Source of the DNA: DASWJZ01 sp963805325 | GTDB taxonomy: Bacteria > Pseudomonadota > Alphaproteobacteria > Rhizobiales > Afifellaceae | Direction of reading: 5' to 3' | DNA length: 64,000 nucleotides | NCBI GenBank assembly: GCA_963805325.1 | Contig: CAWDTS010000016.1 | Coordinates: forward strand, 1 to 64,000 | In this document: in pieces, positions 8,438 to 16,699 of the stretch | Position numbering within the stretch: position 1 is the first letter of the stretch | How the letters are laid out: each line of letters opens with the position of its first letter | Notes under the pieces: model-generated | The model's database searches: none | Told to the model about the DNA's origin: nothing | What the model saw: the letters and a program-made list of their open reading frames with translations, nothing else | Made by a program: the position numbers and the translations under genes

Positions 8438-9201
8438 GAAGCGGCCGCGTTTGTCGCGACTCGCGCCTCATCCATCAAGGCGCGCATGCGTCGAACGCTC
8501 TGTTCGAGCCCGACGAAGATCGCCTCCCCGATCAGAAAATGCCCGATATTGAGCTCGGCGAGCTCCGGGATCGCAGCGACCGGGACGACCGTCTCGTAGG
8601 TCAGGCCGTGGCCGGCATGTACCTCAAGGCCGAGTGAGGCCCCGTAATTCGCCGCCTCGCGAAGCCGCGTAAGCTGGCGCCGTGTTGCCGCCGCATCGCC
8701 GGCGATCGCGGCCTCGCAATAGGCTCCCGTATGAAGCTCGACGACCGGAGCACCGAGCCACCTCGCCGCATCGAGCTGGCGCGGGTCGGGCTCGATGAAG
8801 AGCGATACACGGATGTTCGCGTCGCTGAGCTCGGAGACGTAGCGCTGCAGATGATTTTGCCCGCCGGCCGCGTCGAGACCGCCCTCGGTCGTGCGCTCCT
8901 CGCGCCGCTCGGGAACGATGCAGGCTGCGTGCGGGCCGTGCCGGAGCGCGATGCCGAGCATCTCGTCGGTTGCCGCCATCTCAAGATTGAGCGGCAGGGA
9001 CAGGTCGTCCATCAGCCGGCTGATATCGGCGTCGGTGATGTGACGGCGATCCTCACGAAGATGCGCGGTGATGCCGTCGGCGCCGGCGCGCTCCGCAATC
9101 ATGGCGGCGCGAACCGGGTCGGGCTGATCGCCGCCGCGCGCGTTCCTGACCGTCGCCACGTGGTCGATGTTGACCCCGAGGCGAAGACCGCTCCGCGTCA
9201 A
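8434..9201 (-). CDS. pdxJ: Pyridoxine 5'-phosphate synthase
   Basis: 255-aa TIM-barrel enzyme that condenses 1-deoxyxylulose 5-phosphate with 3-amino-2-oxopropyl phosphate to make pyridoxine 5'-phosphate in the DXP-dependent vitamin B6 route. Family motifs include LGVNIDHVATVRNARG, DGITAHLREDRRHI, VPERREERTTEGGLD and the late LNIGHFLIGEAIF. It overlaps the upstream DUF2062 gene and the downstream acpS gene by 4 bases each. Confidence 0.96.
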   Translation of the reverse strand: MTRSGLRLGVNIDHVATVRNARGGDQPDPVRAAMIAERAGADGITAHLREDRRHITDADISRLMDDLSLPLNLEMAATDEMLGIALRHGPHAACIVPERREERTTEGGLDAAGGQNHLQRYVSELSDANIRVSLFIEPDPRQLDAARWLGAPVVELHTGAYCEAAIAGDAAATRRQLTRLREAANYGASLGLEVHAGHGLTYETVVPVAAIPELAELNIGHFLIGEAIFVGLEQSVRRMRALMDEARVATNAAAS

Positions 9202-9776
9202 GACTTGCCCCCGATCATCGCCGGGGCGCCTGCCCCGCTATTGCGGCGCCCCTCAAGCCGTCGGCGGCGCGCCTCCTGGTAGGCCGAAACCGCTTTATAG
9301 GCAACGAGATAGGTGATGCCGCCGAAAAGCAGGCCAATGGGGACCGAGCCCACAAGCATCGGCTCGATCAACGGCACGATCTCCGCGAGCGACCGGTGCA
9401 GCATCTCATGCTCGAGGCGCGGCGGCGGCATCTGGCTCGCCCCTCGGAGGATCAGGTTGCCGATCTGATAGGTGCTCGCCCAGATGATCGGAAAAGTCAG
9501 CGGATTTCCGATCGAGGTCGCAAGCACGCCGGCGATCGTGTTAGCGCCGACGACCCATGCGATGACGAACGTGATCAGCAAGTGGAATCCGAGAAACGGC
9601 GTGAACGAGGTGAAGATACCGATTGCCGCTCCGAGCGCGATCGCGTTGGGCGTGCCGGAAAGTCGAAGAATGCGCTTCAGATAGTAGAGAACCGAGCGGC
9701 GCCAGCTCACCCGCGGCCAGAGCCAGAGCCTGAGGCGCTCCCAAAATCCCTGTTCCGTCCGACGCCTGAAAAGCAT
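9198..9776 (-). CDS. DUF2062 membrane protein
   Basis: 192-aa inner-membrane protein of the DUF2062 family. The hallmark SGTPNAIALGAAIGIFTSFTPFLG is followed by hydrophobic segments near residues 60-80, 90-110 and 140-160, and a basic C-terminus. No biochemical role is established. It is a regular member of this cluster between rel and pdxJ in Hyphomicrobiales and is coupled to pdxJ by an ATGA overlap. Confidence 0.88.
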   Translation of the reverse strand: MLFRRRTEQGFWERLRLWLWPRVSWRRSVLYYLKRILRLSGTPNAIALGAAIGIFTSFTPFLGFHLLITFVIAWVVGANTIAGVLATSIGNPLTFPIIWASTYQIGNLILRGASQMPPPRLEHEMLHRSLAEIVPLIEPMLVGSVPIGLLFGGITYLVAYKAVSAYQEARRRRLEGRRNSGAGAPAMIGGKS

Positions 9777-9828
9777 CCCAGTTCCTCAATACGCAGACCC
9801 CGCGTGGGCGTCGGCCTCAGGCCGGCGA

Positions 9829-12027
9829 TCACCCGTTGACGCGTTCAGCGTGACTGACCACCCGTTTCTCGCGGAGACCGGTTACGATCCGGTTCAGATG
9901 CTTCAGATTCCACACTTCGAGATCGATTTCGATCTCCGTGAAGTCGCGCCCCCTGACCAGCATCCTCAGATTGTCGATGTTTCCGTCCGACGAGCCGATA
10001 ACCTCGGCGATCGCCGCAAGCGTCCCCGGCTCGTTCAGCGCGGAAACGTGGATTCGGGCGGGAAAACGCTCGGTCGAGTTCTCCGAGATGTCCCAGCGCA
10101 CGTCCACCCACCTCTCAGGCTCGTCGTCGAACTTGCTAAGCTCGGGCGAATGGATCGGATAGATGGTGAGGCCCTCGCCGGGCGTCAGGATCCCGACGAT
10201 GCGGTCGCCGGGGAGAGCGCCTCCGTTCGGCGCAAAGCGCACGGGGATATCGGCTCCGAACCCGCGGATCGGGATGCCGCGCTCCTCGCCGCCGTCGGAC
10301 GCCGGAAGCCGGAATTTGAGGCTTGAGCGGCCGGAGGATGTCCATCCCTCCTCGCCCGTGCCGTCGGCCGGTGTGACGCGCTCGTCGCGGTAGTCGGGAT
10401 GCATCTCGTGCAGCACCGCGTCAGGCGAAATCTGGTTGCGCCCGACAGCCGCGAGGAGATCGTCCACTTCCGGCATGTTGAGCCGCCCCGCAGCGGTCGA
10501 AAGCGCCACTGGGTCGAACGGTTTCCCGGCGATCTCGAAGCGCCGCTCGAGCGTATGGCGGCCGAGCGCCGCGTATTGCCGGCGCGCCTGGGTGCGGCTC
10601 GCACGGCGGATGGCGGCGCGCGCCTTGCCGGTTACGACGATCTGCTCCCAAGCCGCCGGCGGCCGCTGCACGGAGGAGCGCACGATGTCCACCTCGTCGC
10701 CGTTCTCGAGCGGCTGGCCGAGCGGCGAAAGCTGCCCGTTCACCTTGGCGCCGATGCAAGTGTCGCCGATGTCGGTGTGCACGGCGTAGGCGAAATCAAT
10801 CGGCGTCGCCCCGCGCGGCAGCGCAATCAGCCGTCCCTTCGGCGTGAAGCAGAACACCTGGTCCTGAAAGAGTTCGAGCTTGGTGTGCTCGAGAAATTCT
10901 TCCGGCGCGTCGCCATGCGCGATCTGCTCCACCGTCTGCCTGAGCCAGGCATAAGCGCGGCTCTCAGCCGCCAGCCGGTCGCGATCGTTGCCGATGCCGT
11001 CCTTGTAAAGCGGATGCGCGGCGATGCCGTATTCAGCGATCCGATCCATGTCGCGCGTCCGGATCTGCAGCTCGACGCGCTGCCGGCGCGGACCGATGAT
11101 CGTCGTGTGGAGCGAGCGGTACTCGTTCTGCTTCGGCGTCGAGATGTAGTCCTTGAAGCGGCCCGGAACCATCGGCCAGGCCGTGTGGACGACGCCGAGT
11201 GCGCGATAGCAGTCCTCTTCCTTGTCGACGAAGACGCGAAAACCAAAGACGTCGGAGAGCTGCTCGAAGCCGATCGACTTGCGCTGCATCTTGGAGAAGA
11301 TCGAATAGGGCGTCTTCAGGCGGCTCACGATCTCCGCCTTGATGCCGTGTTTGGCGAGGCGCTGGGTCAGATCCTCGCGAATGATGTCGACCAGCGGGCC
11401 GCTCTTTTCGCGAAGCGCATTGAGCTTGGTGCTAATTGCTTGGTAGGCCTCGGCATTCAGGACCCGGAACGAGAGGTCCTCCAGCTCGTCACGGATGCCC
11501 TGCATCCCCATGCGCCCGGCGAGCGGCGCATAGATCTCCATCGTCTCCTCGGCAATGCGCGCGCGCTTCTCCTCCGGCATGTGCTGGATGGTGCGCATGT
11601 TGTGCAGCCGGTCGGCGAGCTTCACGAGAAGCACGCGGATGTCTTCCGCGACGGCGAGCAGGAGCTTGCGCAGGTTCTCCGCCTGCTGCGCCTCGCGCGT
11701 CACGAGCTCGAGGCGCTGCAGCTTGGTGACACCCTCCACCAGCTTGCCGATCGCAGGGCCGAAGAGCTGGTTGATTTCGTCGCGGGTGGCGCCGGTATCT
11801 TCGATCGTGTCGTGAAGAAGCGCGGTGGCGATGGAGGAGTCGTCGAGCTTGAGGTCGGTCAGGATCGCGGCGACCTCAAGCGGATGGGAGAAATAGGGAT
11901 CGCCGGAGGCGCGCTTCTGCGAGCCATGCTTTTGCATGGCGTAAACATAGGCGCGGTTCAAAAGATCCTCGTCGACCTGGGGGTTGTACGCAGCCACCCG
12001 TTCGACGAGTTCATATTGGCGCATCAT
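9829..12027 (-). CDS. rel: Bifunctional (p)ppGpp synthetase/hydrolase
   Basis: 732-aa long RelA/SpoT homologue, the single stringent-response enzyme usual in Hyphomicrobiales. It has an HD hydrolase domain (LLHDTIEDTG), a synthetase domain (around GFRVFVDKEEDCYRALGVVH and STPKQNEYRSLHTTI), a TGS domain (IDFAYAVHTDIGDTCIGAKVNG) and a C-terminal ACT domain. The intact HD and synthetase motifs suggest both activities. ATG 12027 (MMRQYELVERV) is the usual family start. The longer frame to 12156 adds unrelated residues and runs into the terminator hairpin. Confidence 0.95.
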   Translation of the reverse strand: MMRQYELVERVAAYNPQVDEDLLNRAYVYAMQKHGSQKRASGDPYFSHPLEVAAILTDLKLDDSSIATALLHDTIEDTGATRDEINQLFGPAIGKLVEGVTKLQRLELVTREAQQAENLRKLLLAVAEDIRVLLVKLADRLHNMRTIQHMPEEKRARIAEETMEIYAPLAGRMGMQGIRDELEDLSFRVLNAEAYQAISTKLNALREKSGPLVDIIREDLTQRLAKHGIKAEIVSRLKTPYSIFSKMQRKSIGFEQLSDVFGFRVFVDKEEDCYRALGVVHTAWPMVPGRFKDYISTPKQNEYRSLHTTIIGPRRQRVELQIRTRDMDRIAEYGIAAHPLYKDGIGNDRDRLAAESRAYAWLRQTVEQIAHGDAPEEFLEHTKLELFQDQVFCFTPKGRLIALPRGATPIDFAYAVHTDIGDTCIGAKVNGQLSPLGQPLENGDEVDIVRSSVQRPPAAWEQIVVTGKARAAIRRASRTQARRQYAALGRHTLERRFEIAGKPFDPVALSTAAGRLNMPEVDDLLAAVGRNQISPDAVLHEMHPDYRDERVTPADGTGEEGWTSSGRSSLKFRLPASDGGEERGIPIRGFGADIPVRFAPNGGALPGDRIVGILTPGEGLTIYPIHSPELSKFDDEPERWVDVRWDISENSTERFPARIHVSALNEPGTLAAIAEVIGSSDGNIDNLRMLVRGRDFTEIEIDLEVWNLKHLNRIVTGLREKRVVSHAERVNG

Positions 12028-12155
12028 CGCCGGCAGTCCCGCGGAAGCCGAAAAAGTGCCTCCCAAATCAACAATATAGGTAATGCGGGGACTATTGCAT
12101 CCCAATGAACGCGCGAGCTTAGGCACGGCGGGAGCAAGAGCCCACCCAAACGCCA

Positions 12156-12181
12156 AGACGCCGCCCCGAGGGGCGGCGTCT
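12156..12181 (-). terminator. Strong hairpin between rpoZ and rel
   Basis: Perfect 12-bp GC-rich stem with arm AGACGCCGCCCC and a 2-base loop, located 24 bases after the rpoZ stop. The T-tract after it is weak (TGGCGTTTGGG), so it may attenuate rather than stop transcription into rel. Confidence 0.55.
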
Positions 12182-12204
12182 GCTAGAAACGTGTTGTCGT
12201 TGGC

Positions 12205-12576
12205 TCAGTCGTCGCGGCGTTCGGGCGGATCGATGCTCTCCAGGCCGCGCAGAAGCTCTTCCTCCGACATGCGGTCGAAAGTGAGCTCCAACTCCTCTTC
12301 CGGCTGATCGGCCTCGATCGGCGTCGGGGACGGCTCCGGCTCGTCAACTTCGACGTATTTCTGCAACGAGTGAATGAGGTCTTCGTTCAGGTCTTCCGGC
12401 GAAACCGTCTCCTCAGCGATTTCGCGCAGCGCCACGACCGGGTTCTTGTCGTTCTCGCGGTCGACGGTGAGCGGCGAGCCGTTCGAGATCATCCGGGCGC
12501 GGTGCGCCGAAACCAGTACCAGCTGAAAGCGGTTCTGAACCTTGTCTACGCAGTCCTCGACGGTAATGCGCGCCAT
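12205..12576 (-). CDS. rpoZ: DNA-directed RNA polymerase subunit omega
   Basis: 123-aa omega subunit that helps assemble beta-prime into RNA polymerase. The conserved N-terminal core is present (MARITVEDCVDKVQNRFQLV, SAHRARMISNG, NDKNPVVALREIAEETV). An acidic tail rich in Glu and Pro follows, as in other alphaproteobacterial omega subunits. It heads the leftward cluster. The 171-base gap to the divergent NYN gene must hold the promoters. Confidence 0.96.
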   Translation of the reverse strand: MARITVEDCVDKVQNRFQLVLVSAHRARMISNGSPLTVDRENDKNPVVALREIAEETVSPEDLNEDLIHSLQKYVEVDEPEPSPTPIEADQPEEELELTFDRMSEEELLRGLESIDPPERRDD

Positions 12577-12747
12577 GGGACATGGGTCTCCAGTTTTGGG
12601 GAATTCGCGCCTGATTAAGGGGGAACCGCGGCTTTTTCAAGTCTTACCGTGTGCCTGCGGATTCCGCTTGCACGCCAAGGTTCCATTCTCTATCCGGCAA
12701 ACGTTTGCGACCAGCGATATTAAGAATTGCCCTTTCCGGAGCTTCCC

Positions 12748-13347
12748 ATGTTCGACCCGCGCGAAAAGATCGCCGTCCTGATCGACGGCGCGAACCTCTA
12801 TTCTGCTTCCCGCTCTCTCGGCTTTGACATCGATTATCGGCGCCTGCTCGCCGATTTCCGCCAGAAAGGCTACCTCGTACGCGCCATCTACTACACGGCG
12901 CTTGCCGAGGATCAGGAGTATTCTTCCCTGCGCCCGCTGATCGACTGGCTCGACTACAACGGGTATCGCGTGGTCACCAAGCCGCTCAAGGAGTTCACCG
13001 ACTCACAAGGGCGCCGCAAGGTGAAGGGCAACATGGACATCGAGCTCGCCGTCGATGCCATGGAGATGGCCGATCATGTCGACCATTTCGTCATCTTCTC
13101 CGGCGACGGCGATTTCCGCCGCCTGGTCGAGGCGCTGCAGCGAAAAGGCAAGAAGGTGACTGTCGCTTCCACGATCCGGACGCAGCCCCCGATGATATCC
13201 GACGACCTGCGCCGTCAGGCCGATCACTTCCTTGAGCTTTCATCGCTGGCCGACACCGTCGGCCGCGACCCGGCCACGCGCCCGCCGCGTCCGGTGCGCG
13301 TCGCGGACAATGAAGACGAGGATGAGGACGAGTACGAGGAGCTTTGA
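12748..13347 (+). CDS. NYN-domain (LabA/DUF88-like) predicted ribonuclease
   Basis: 199-aa cytoplasmic protein with a PIN-like NYN domain. The acidic residues lie in VLIDGANLY (residues 8-16), the KGNMDIELAVDAME segment and VIFSGDGDFRRLVEAL. The C-terminus is disordered and very acidic (NEDEDEDEYEEL). It is widely conserved in Hyphomicrobiales next to rpoZ, and a role in RNA processing is inferred only from the fold. ATG 12748 is used because the preceding in-frame codons do not match the family. Confidence 0.88.
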   Translation: MFDPREKIAVLIDGANLYSASRSLGFDIDYRRLLADFRQKGYLVRAIYYTALAEDQEYSSLRPLIDWLDYNGYRVVTKPLKEFTDSQGRRKVKGNMDIELAVDAMEMADHVDHFVIFSGDGDFRRLVEALQRKGKKVTVASTIRTQPPMISDDLRRQADHFLELSSLADTVGRDPATRPPRPVRVADNEDEDEDEYEEL

Positions 13348-14045
13348 GAGCGCGAGCTGTGAAACCGGCCGCGGTCAACGCCGCGGGCTCGCCCGCTGAG
13401 GCGAGCGGCACCCCGCCCCGAGATTGTCCGCTCTGCCCTCGCCTCGTCGCTTACCGGACGCTCTGGCGCGAACGTGAGCCGACCTGGCACAACGCGCCTG
13501 TGCCAGCCTTCGGCCAGCGCAATCCGCGTCTTCTGATCGTCGGTCTCGCGCCAGGTCTCCGCGGCGCCAACCGCACCGGCCGTCCCTTTACCGGCGACTT
13601 CGCCGGCGACCTTCTCTACGCAACGCTGCTCAAGTTTGAATTTGCGCGCGGAGCCTACCGGGCCGATCCGAATGACGGGTTGACCCTTGTCGACTGCGCG
13701 ATCGCCAACGCGGTCTCCTGCGCGCCGCCGAAAAACAAGCCCACCACGACCGAGATCAACACCTGCCGCAGGTTTCTCGCCGCCGGGATCGCGGCCCGCC
13801 CGCGTATCGACGCGATCGTGGCGCTCGGCCGCATCTCGCACGACTCGACGCTGCGCGCGCTCGGCGAGAAGCCGTCGCACTTTCCCTTTAGCCACGGTGC
13901 AACACACGAAATCGGAAAGCTCCGCCTCTACGACAGCTATCACTGCTCGCGCTACAATACGAACACCGGCCGCCTCACGGCGGAGATGTTCGAGGCGGTG
14001 TTCGTAACGGTGCGCGCCGATCTCGACCGCAGCGCCGGCCCATAA
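13344..14045 (+). CDS. Family 5 uracil-DNA glycosylase (UDGb)
   Basis: 233-aa base-excision repair enzyme removing uracil and related deaminated bases. Motif A appears as GLAPGLRGANRTGRPFTGD and motif B as YHCSRYNTNTGRL. Cysteines in DCPLCPRL and in the AVSCAPP/INTCRRF segment fit the [4Fe-4S] ligands of families 4 and 5. The frame opens at a TTG (13344) overlapping the NYN stop. The in-frame GTG at 13359 is an alternative start. Confidence 0.88.
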   Translation: MRARAVKPAAVNAAGSPAEASGTPPRDCPLCPRLVAYRTLWREREPTWHNAPVPAFGQRNPRLLIVGLAPGLRGANRTGRPFTGDFAGDLLYATLLKFEFARGAYRADPNDGLTLVDCAIANAVSCAPPKNKPTTTEINTCRRFLAAGIAARPRIDAIVALGRISHDSTLRALGEKPSHFPFSHGATHEIGKLRLYDSYHCSRYNTNTGRLTAEMFEAVFVTVRADLDRSAGP

Positions 14046-14055
14046 GGCCCACACC

Positions 14056-15234
14056 ATGAGCAATCACGCTGAAGCCTTCGACTGCTGGATCCGCACCGCC
14101 TTCGTCGCGATGAACACGGAGCTTGAGGAGCTTTATTTCGCGCGGGCCGACCGCGCGAACGTGGAAGGCGTCGGCGATCCGATCAAGGCGCGGCTCCGTG
14201 ACGAAGGACACGCGCTCGTCGTCGATCTCGGGCGCGAGGGAAACACGGGCGAAGGATTCGAGAGCGCATTTGGCGTCCTCGGCAACGTCGGGCTCTATAT
14301 GGGCGCGCTCCGCCGCCATGAGCTGACCAATCCGGACCGCGACAAGCGCTCGCCGTTCGCGGAGGCCTCGTCGCTGGCGCTTCACGTCGGAGCGTCGATC
14401 GGCATGGCTCCCCGCTTCGCCACCGCGCATCTCGCCACCCACAATCTTGCCGTCGCGGGCGTGCGCAAGAGCTTCACCGCGCTCGCCGATGAGTTCCTCT
14501 TCATCGACGAGAACACGCGCGGCATCCTGGGTTTTCAGCGCACCGCCGATGCCCTCTCCCGCATCGTGCCGCTTGGCGTATCGAGCCCGGTGGCCGACGT
14601 GCTTTTCGAGGCGGCGAAGGACGGGCTCCATGATGTCATCCGCGCGAATGACAAGCTCTTCGCCGATCTCGACGTCGACCGGTTCTTCTATTCCGTCCGG
14701 CCCTATTACAAGCCCTATCACGTCGGCCGGCAGGTCTATCGCGGCGCCAATGCCGGCGATTTCTCCGGCATCAACGAGATCGATCTTTTGCTCGGGCTCT
14801 GCCGCGCCAGCGACACCTATTATGCGGGTCTCCTCGTCGACAAGATGCTCTTCATGGTGCCGTCCGACCAGGCGCGGCTTCGCGAGTGCATGACGCACCG
14901 GAGCCTGCTCGACGAACTGCTGCTTCTGGCCGACGAGCATTCCGGCGCGGATTGGTTCCAGCGGAACGCAGGTCTCTTTCTTGAGGTGTGCGACCTGTTC
15001 GCGCGGACTGCCGTGCAGCATCACGATCGGCTCGTCTCCCGCTTCATCGTCGCTCCGGCAGGCGATCTCGACGCCGCGCACCTTCAGGGGATCACCGCGA
15101 GCGGCCCGCCGCTTCCGGTGTTGGTGCGCTCGCTGGAGCTGCTGCGGGATTATCGCACCGCTGCTTCGCGCCCGAACATCGACACCCGTCACGCCGACCT
15201 CGCCCGCCTCCGGGCGGCGCTGCGCCGCGGGTAG
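14056..15234 (+). CDS. PrnB-family protein (DUF1864, IDO/TDO-like haem fold)
   Basis: 392-aa protein. The segment FFYSVRPYYKPYHVGRQVYRG, the earlier LGNVGLYMGALRRHE and LALHVGASIG resemble monodechloroaminopyrrolnitrin synthase PrnB, a member of the indoleamine/tryptophan dioxygenase-like superfamily. PrnB rearranges 7-chlorotryptophan in pyrrolnitrin synthesis. No halogenase or other prn gene is nearby, so the substrate here is unknown and pyrrolnitrin production is not implied. It starts 10 bases after the UDG gene and is convergent with smpB. The similarity is from recall of the family, not from an alignment. Confidence 0.62.
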   Translation: MSNHAEAFDCWIRTAFVAMNTELEELYFARADRANVEGVGDPIKARLRDEGHALVVDLGREGNTGEGFESAFGVLGNVGLYMGALRRHELTNPDRDKRSPFAEASSLALHVGASIGMAPRFATAHLATHNLAVAGVRKSFTALADEFLFIDENTRGILGFQRTADALSRIVPLGVSSPVADVLFEAAKDGLHDVIRANDKLFADLDVDRFFYSVRPYYKPYHVGRQVYRGANAGDFSGINEIDLLLGLCRASDTYYAGLLVDKMLFMVPSDQARLRECMTHRSLLDELLLLADEHSGADWFQRNAGLFLEVCDLFARTAVQHHDRLVSRFIVAPAGDLDAAHLQGITASGPPLPVLVRSLELLRDYRTAASRPNIDTRHADLARLRAALRRG

Positions 15235-15242
15235 GGAGCGCC

Positions 15243-15716
15243 CTACCCCTTCTCCCGCATCAGCCGGCCCTTTTCGCGCTGCCAGTCGCGCTTCTTCTCC
15301 GTCTCGCGCTTGTCGTGCAGCTTCTTGCCCTGCGCGAGCGCGATCTCGACTTTCGCCCGTCCGCGCTCGTTGAAATAGAGCTTGAGTGGCACGATCGTCA
15401 TGCCCTCGCGGTCGACGCCGCCCATCAGCTTGGCGATCTGCCGCTTGTGCAGGAGCAGCTTCCGCGGCCGGCGCGGCTCGTGATTGAAACGGTTGCCCTG
15501 CAGGTATTCGGGAATCGTCGCGTTGACGAGCCAAATCTCCCCCCTCTCGGGGCTGACGTAGGACTCCGCGATCGTCGCCTTGTTGCCCCTGAGGCTCTTC
15601 ACCTCGGTGCTCGCAAGCTGGATGCCGGCCTCGAAGGTCTCGCCGATCGCGTAGTTGAAGCGGGCCCTTCGGTTTACGGCGATCGTCTTGCGGCCGGAAT
15701 CGTCCTTTTTCGCCAT
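15243..15716 (-). CDS. smpB: SsrA-binding protein SmpB
   Basis: 157-aa tmRNA-binding protein needed for trans-translation rescue of stalled ribosomes. Family motifs include AVNRRARFNYAIGETFEAGI, STEVKSLRGNKATI, EPRRPRKLLLHKRQI, GMTIVPLKLYFNERGRAK, and the lysine-rich C-terminal tail that enters the mRNA channel. It lies 4 bases after dapA on the same strand, a pairing common in Hyphomicrobiales. ssrA itself is not in the window. Confidence 0.97.
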   Translation of the reverse strand: MAKKDDSGRKTIAVNRRARFNYAIGETFEAGIQLASTEVKSLRGNKATIAESYVSPERGEIWLVNATIPEYLQGNRFNHEPRRPRKLLLHKRQIAKLMGGVDREGMTIVPLKLYFNERGRAKVEIALAQGKKLHDKRETEKKRDWQREKGRLMREKG

Positions 15717-15720
15717 CGCC

Positions 15721-16599
15721 TCAGTTCAAAAGACCGGCATGACGCATGGCGGAATCCACTTCGGCGCGCGTCTCCGGACCGACCGTCACGATCGGCGAGC
15801 GCACGTCCTCGCGCATGTGCCCAAGCTGCGAGAGGGCATACTTCGTCGGTGCCGGGCTCGGTTCGAGGAACAGCGCGCGATGCAGCGGCATCAGCCGATC
15901 CTGATAGACGAGCGCCGTCGCAAAATCGCCGGCGATGCACGCCGCCTGGAATTCCGAGCAGAGCTTCGGCGCAACGTTGGCGGTGACGGAGATGCAGCCA
16001 TGTCCGCCGTGCGCCATGAAGCCGAGCGCGATGCCGTCGTCGCCGCATAGCTGATTGAAATCCGGCCCCATCGCGTGTCGCTGCAGGCTGGCCCGCAGCG
16101 AGCTGCCGGTAGCGTCCTTCACACCGACGACGTTCGGGCAGTCGTTGAAAAGCGCTGTCATCGTCTCCACGCTCATGTCGATGATCGAGCGCGGCGGAAT
16201 GTTGTAGATGATGAGCGGAATCGAAATCGCGTCGGCGACGGCATGGAAGTGCGCGTAGAGCCCGCGCTGGCTCGGCTTGTTATAGTAGGGCGTGACGACG
16301 AGCACGCCGTCGGCTCCCGCCTTCTCCGCATGAACGGCAAGCTCGACCGCTTCTTTGGTGTTGTTGGATCCGGCGCCGGCGATGACCGGAACACGGCCTT
16401 TCGCCGTCTCGATGCAGATCTCGACCACACGACGATGCTCGTCGTGCGACAGCGTCGGCAACTCGCCGGTCGTTCCGACCGGCACCAGACCGTTCGACCC
16501 CTCACAAATCTGCCAGTCGACGAAGGCCCGGAAGGCGTCCTCGTCGAGCGAGCCGTTCTGCATGGGGGTCACGAGAGCCGGAATCGACCCTTGAAACAT
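15721..16599 (-). CDS. dapA: 4-hydroxy-tetrahydrodipicolinate synthase
   Basis: 292-aa TIM-barrel aldolase that condenses pyruvate with aspartate semialdehyde, the first committed step to lysine and diaminopimelate. The Schiff-base lysine lies in VVGVKDATG, the catalytic tyrosine in IIYNIPPRS, and GTTGELPTLS is the usual phosphate-loop region. Transcribed leftward into smpB and divergent from the lytic transglycosylase gene. Confidence 0.96.
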   Translation of the reverse strand: MFQGSIPALVTPMQNGSLDEDAFRAFVDWQICEGSNGLVPVGTTGELPTLSHDEHRRVVEICIETAKGRVPVIAGAGSNNTKEAVELAVHAEKAGADGVLVVTPYYNKPSQRGLYAHFHAVADAISIPLIIYNIPPRSIIDMSVETMTALFNDCPNVVGVKDATGSSLRASLQRHAMGPDFNQLCGDDGIALGFMAHGGHGCISVTANVAPKLCSEFQAACIAGDFATALVYQDRLMPLHRALFLEPSPAPTKYALSQLGHMREDVRSPIVTVGPETRAEVDSAMRHAGLLN

Positions 16600-16699
16600 C
16601 TATCCCTCGCGTCCTTTTCGCGCGAACGATAGTGACGGGTCACGGCAAGGGCAAGCGCTACGCCCCGGCGACCGGTGAAGAGAGCGGCAGTCCCCTGCC

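Noticed and set aside
10399..12108. Very long open frame on the plus strand opposite rel
   Set aside because: It is the antisense of rel, rich in Arg and without family motifs. rel has clear domains on the other strand. Similar long mirror frames opposite slt (17183-18799), the MFS gene (43584-45029) and the LysM gene (57910-59598) were dropped for the same reason; high GC makes them common.
14056..15234. Part of a pyrrolnitrin gene cluster
   Set aside because: No tryptophan halogenase, oxygenase or reductase of the prn set is nearby; only one family member is present.
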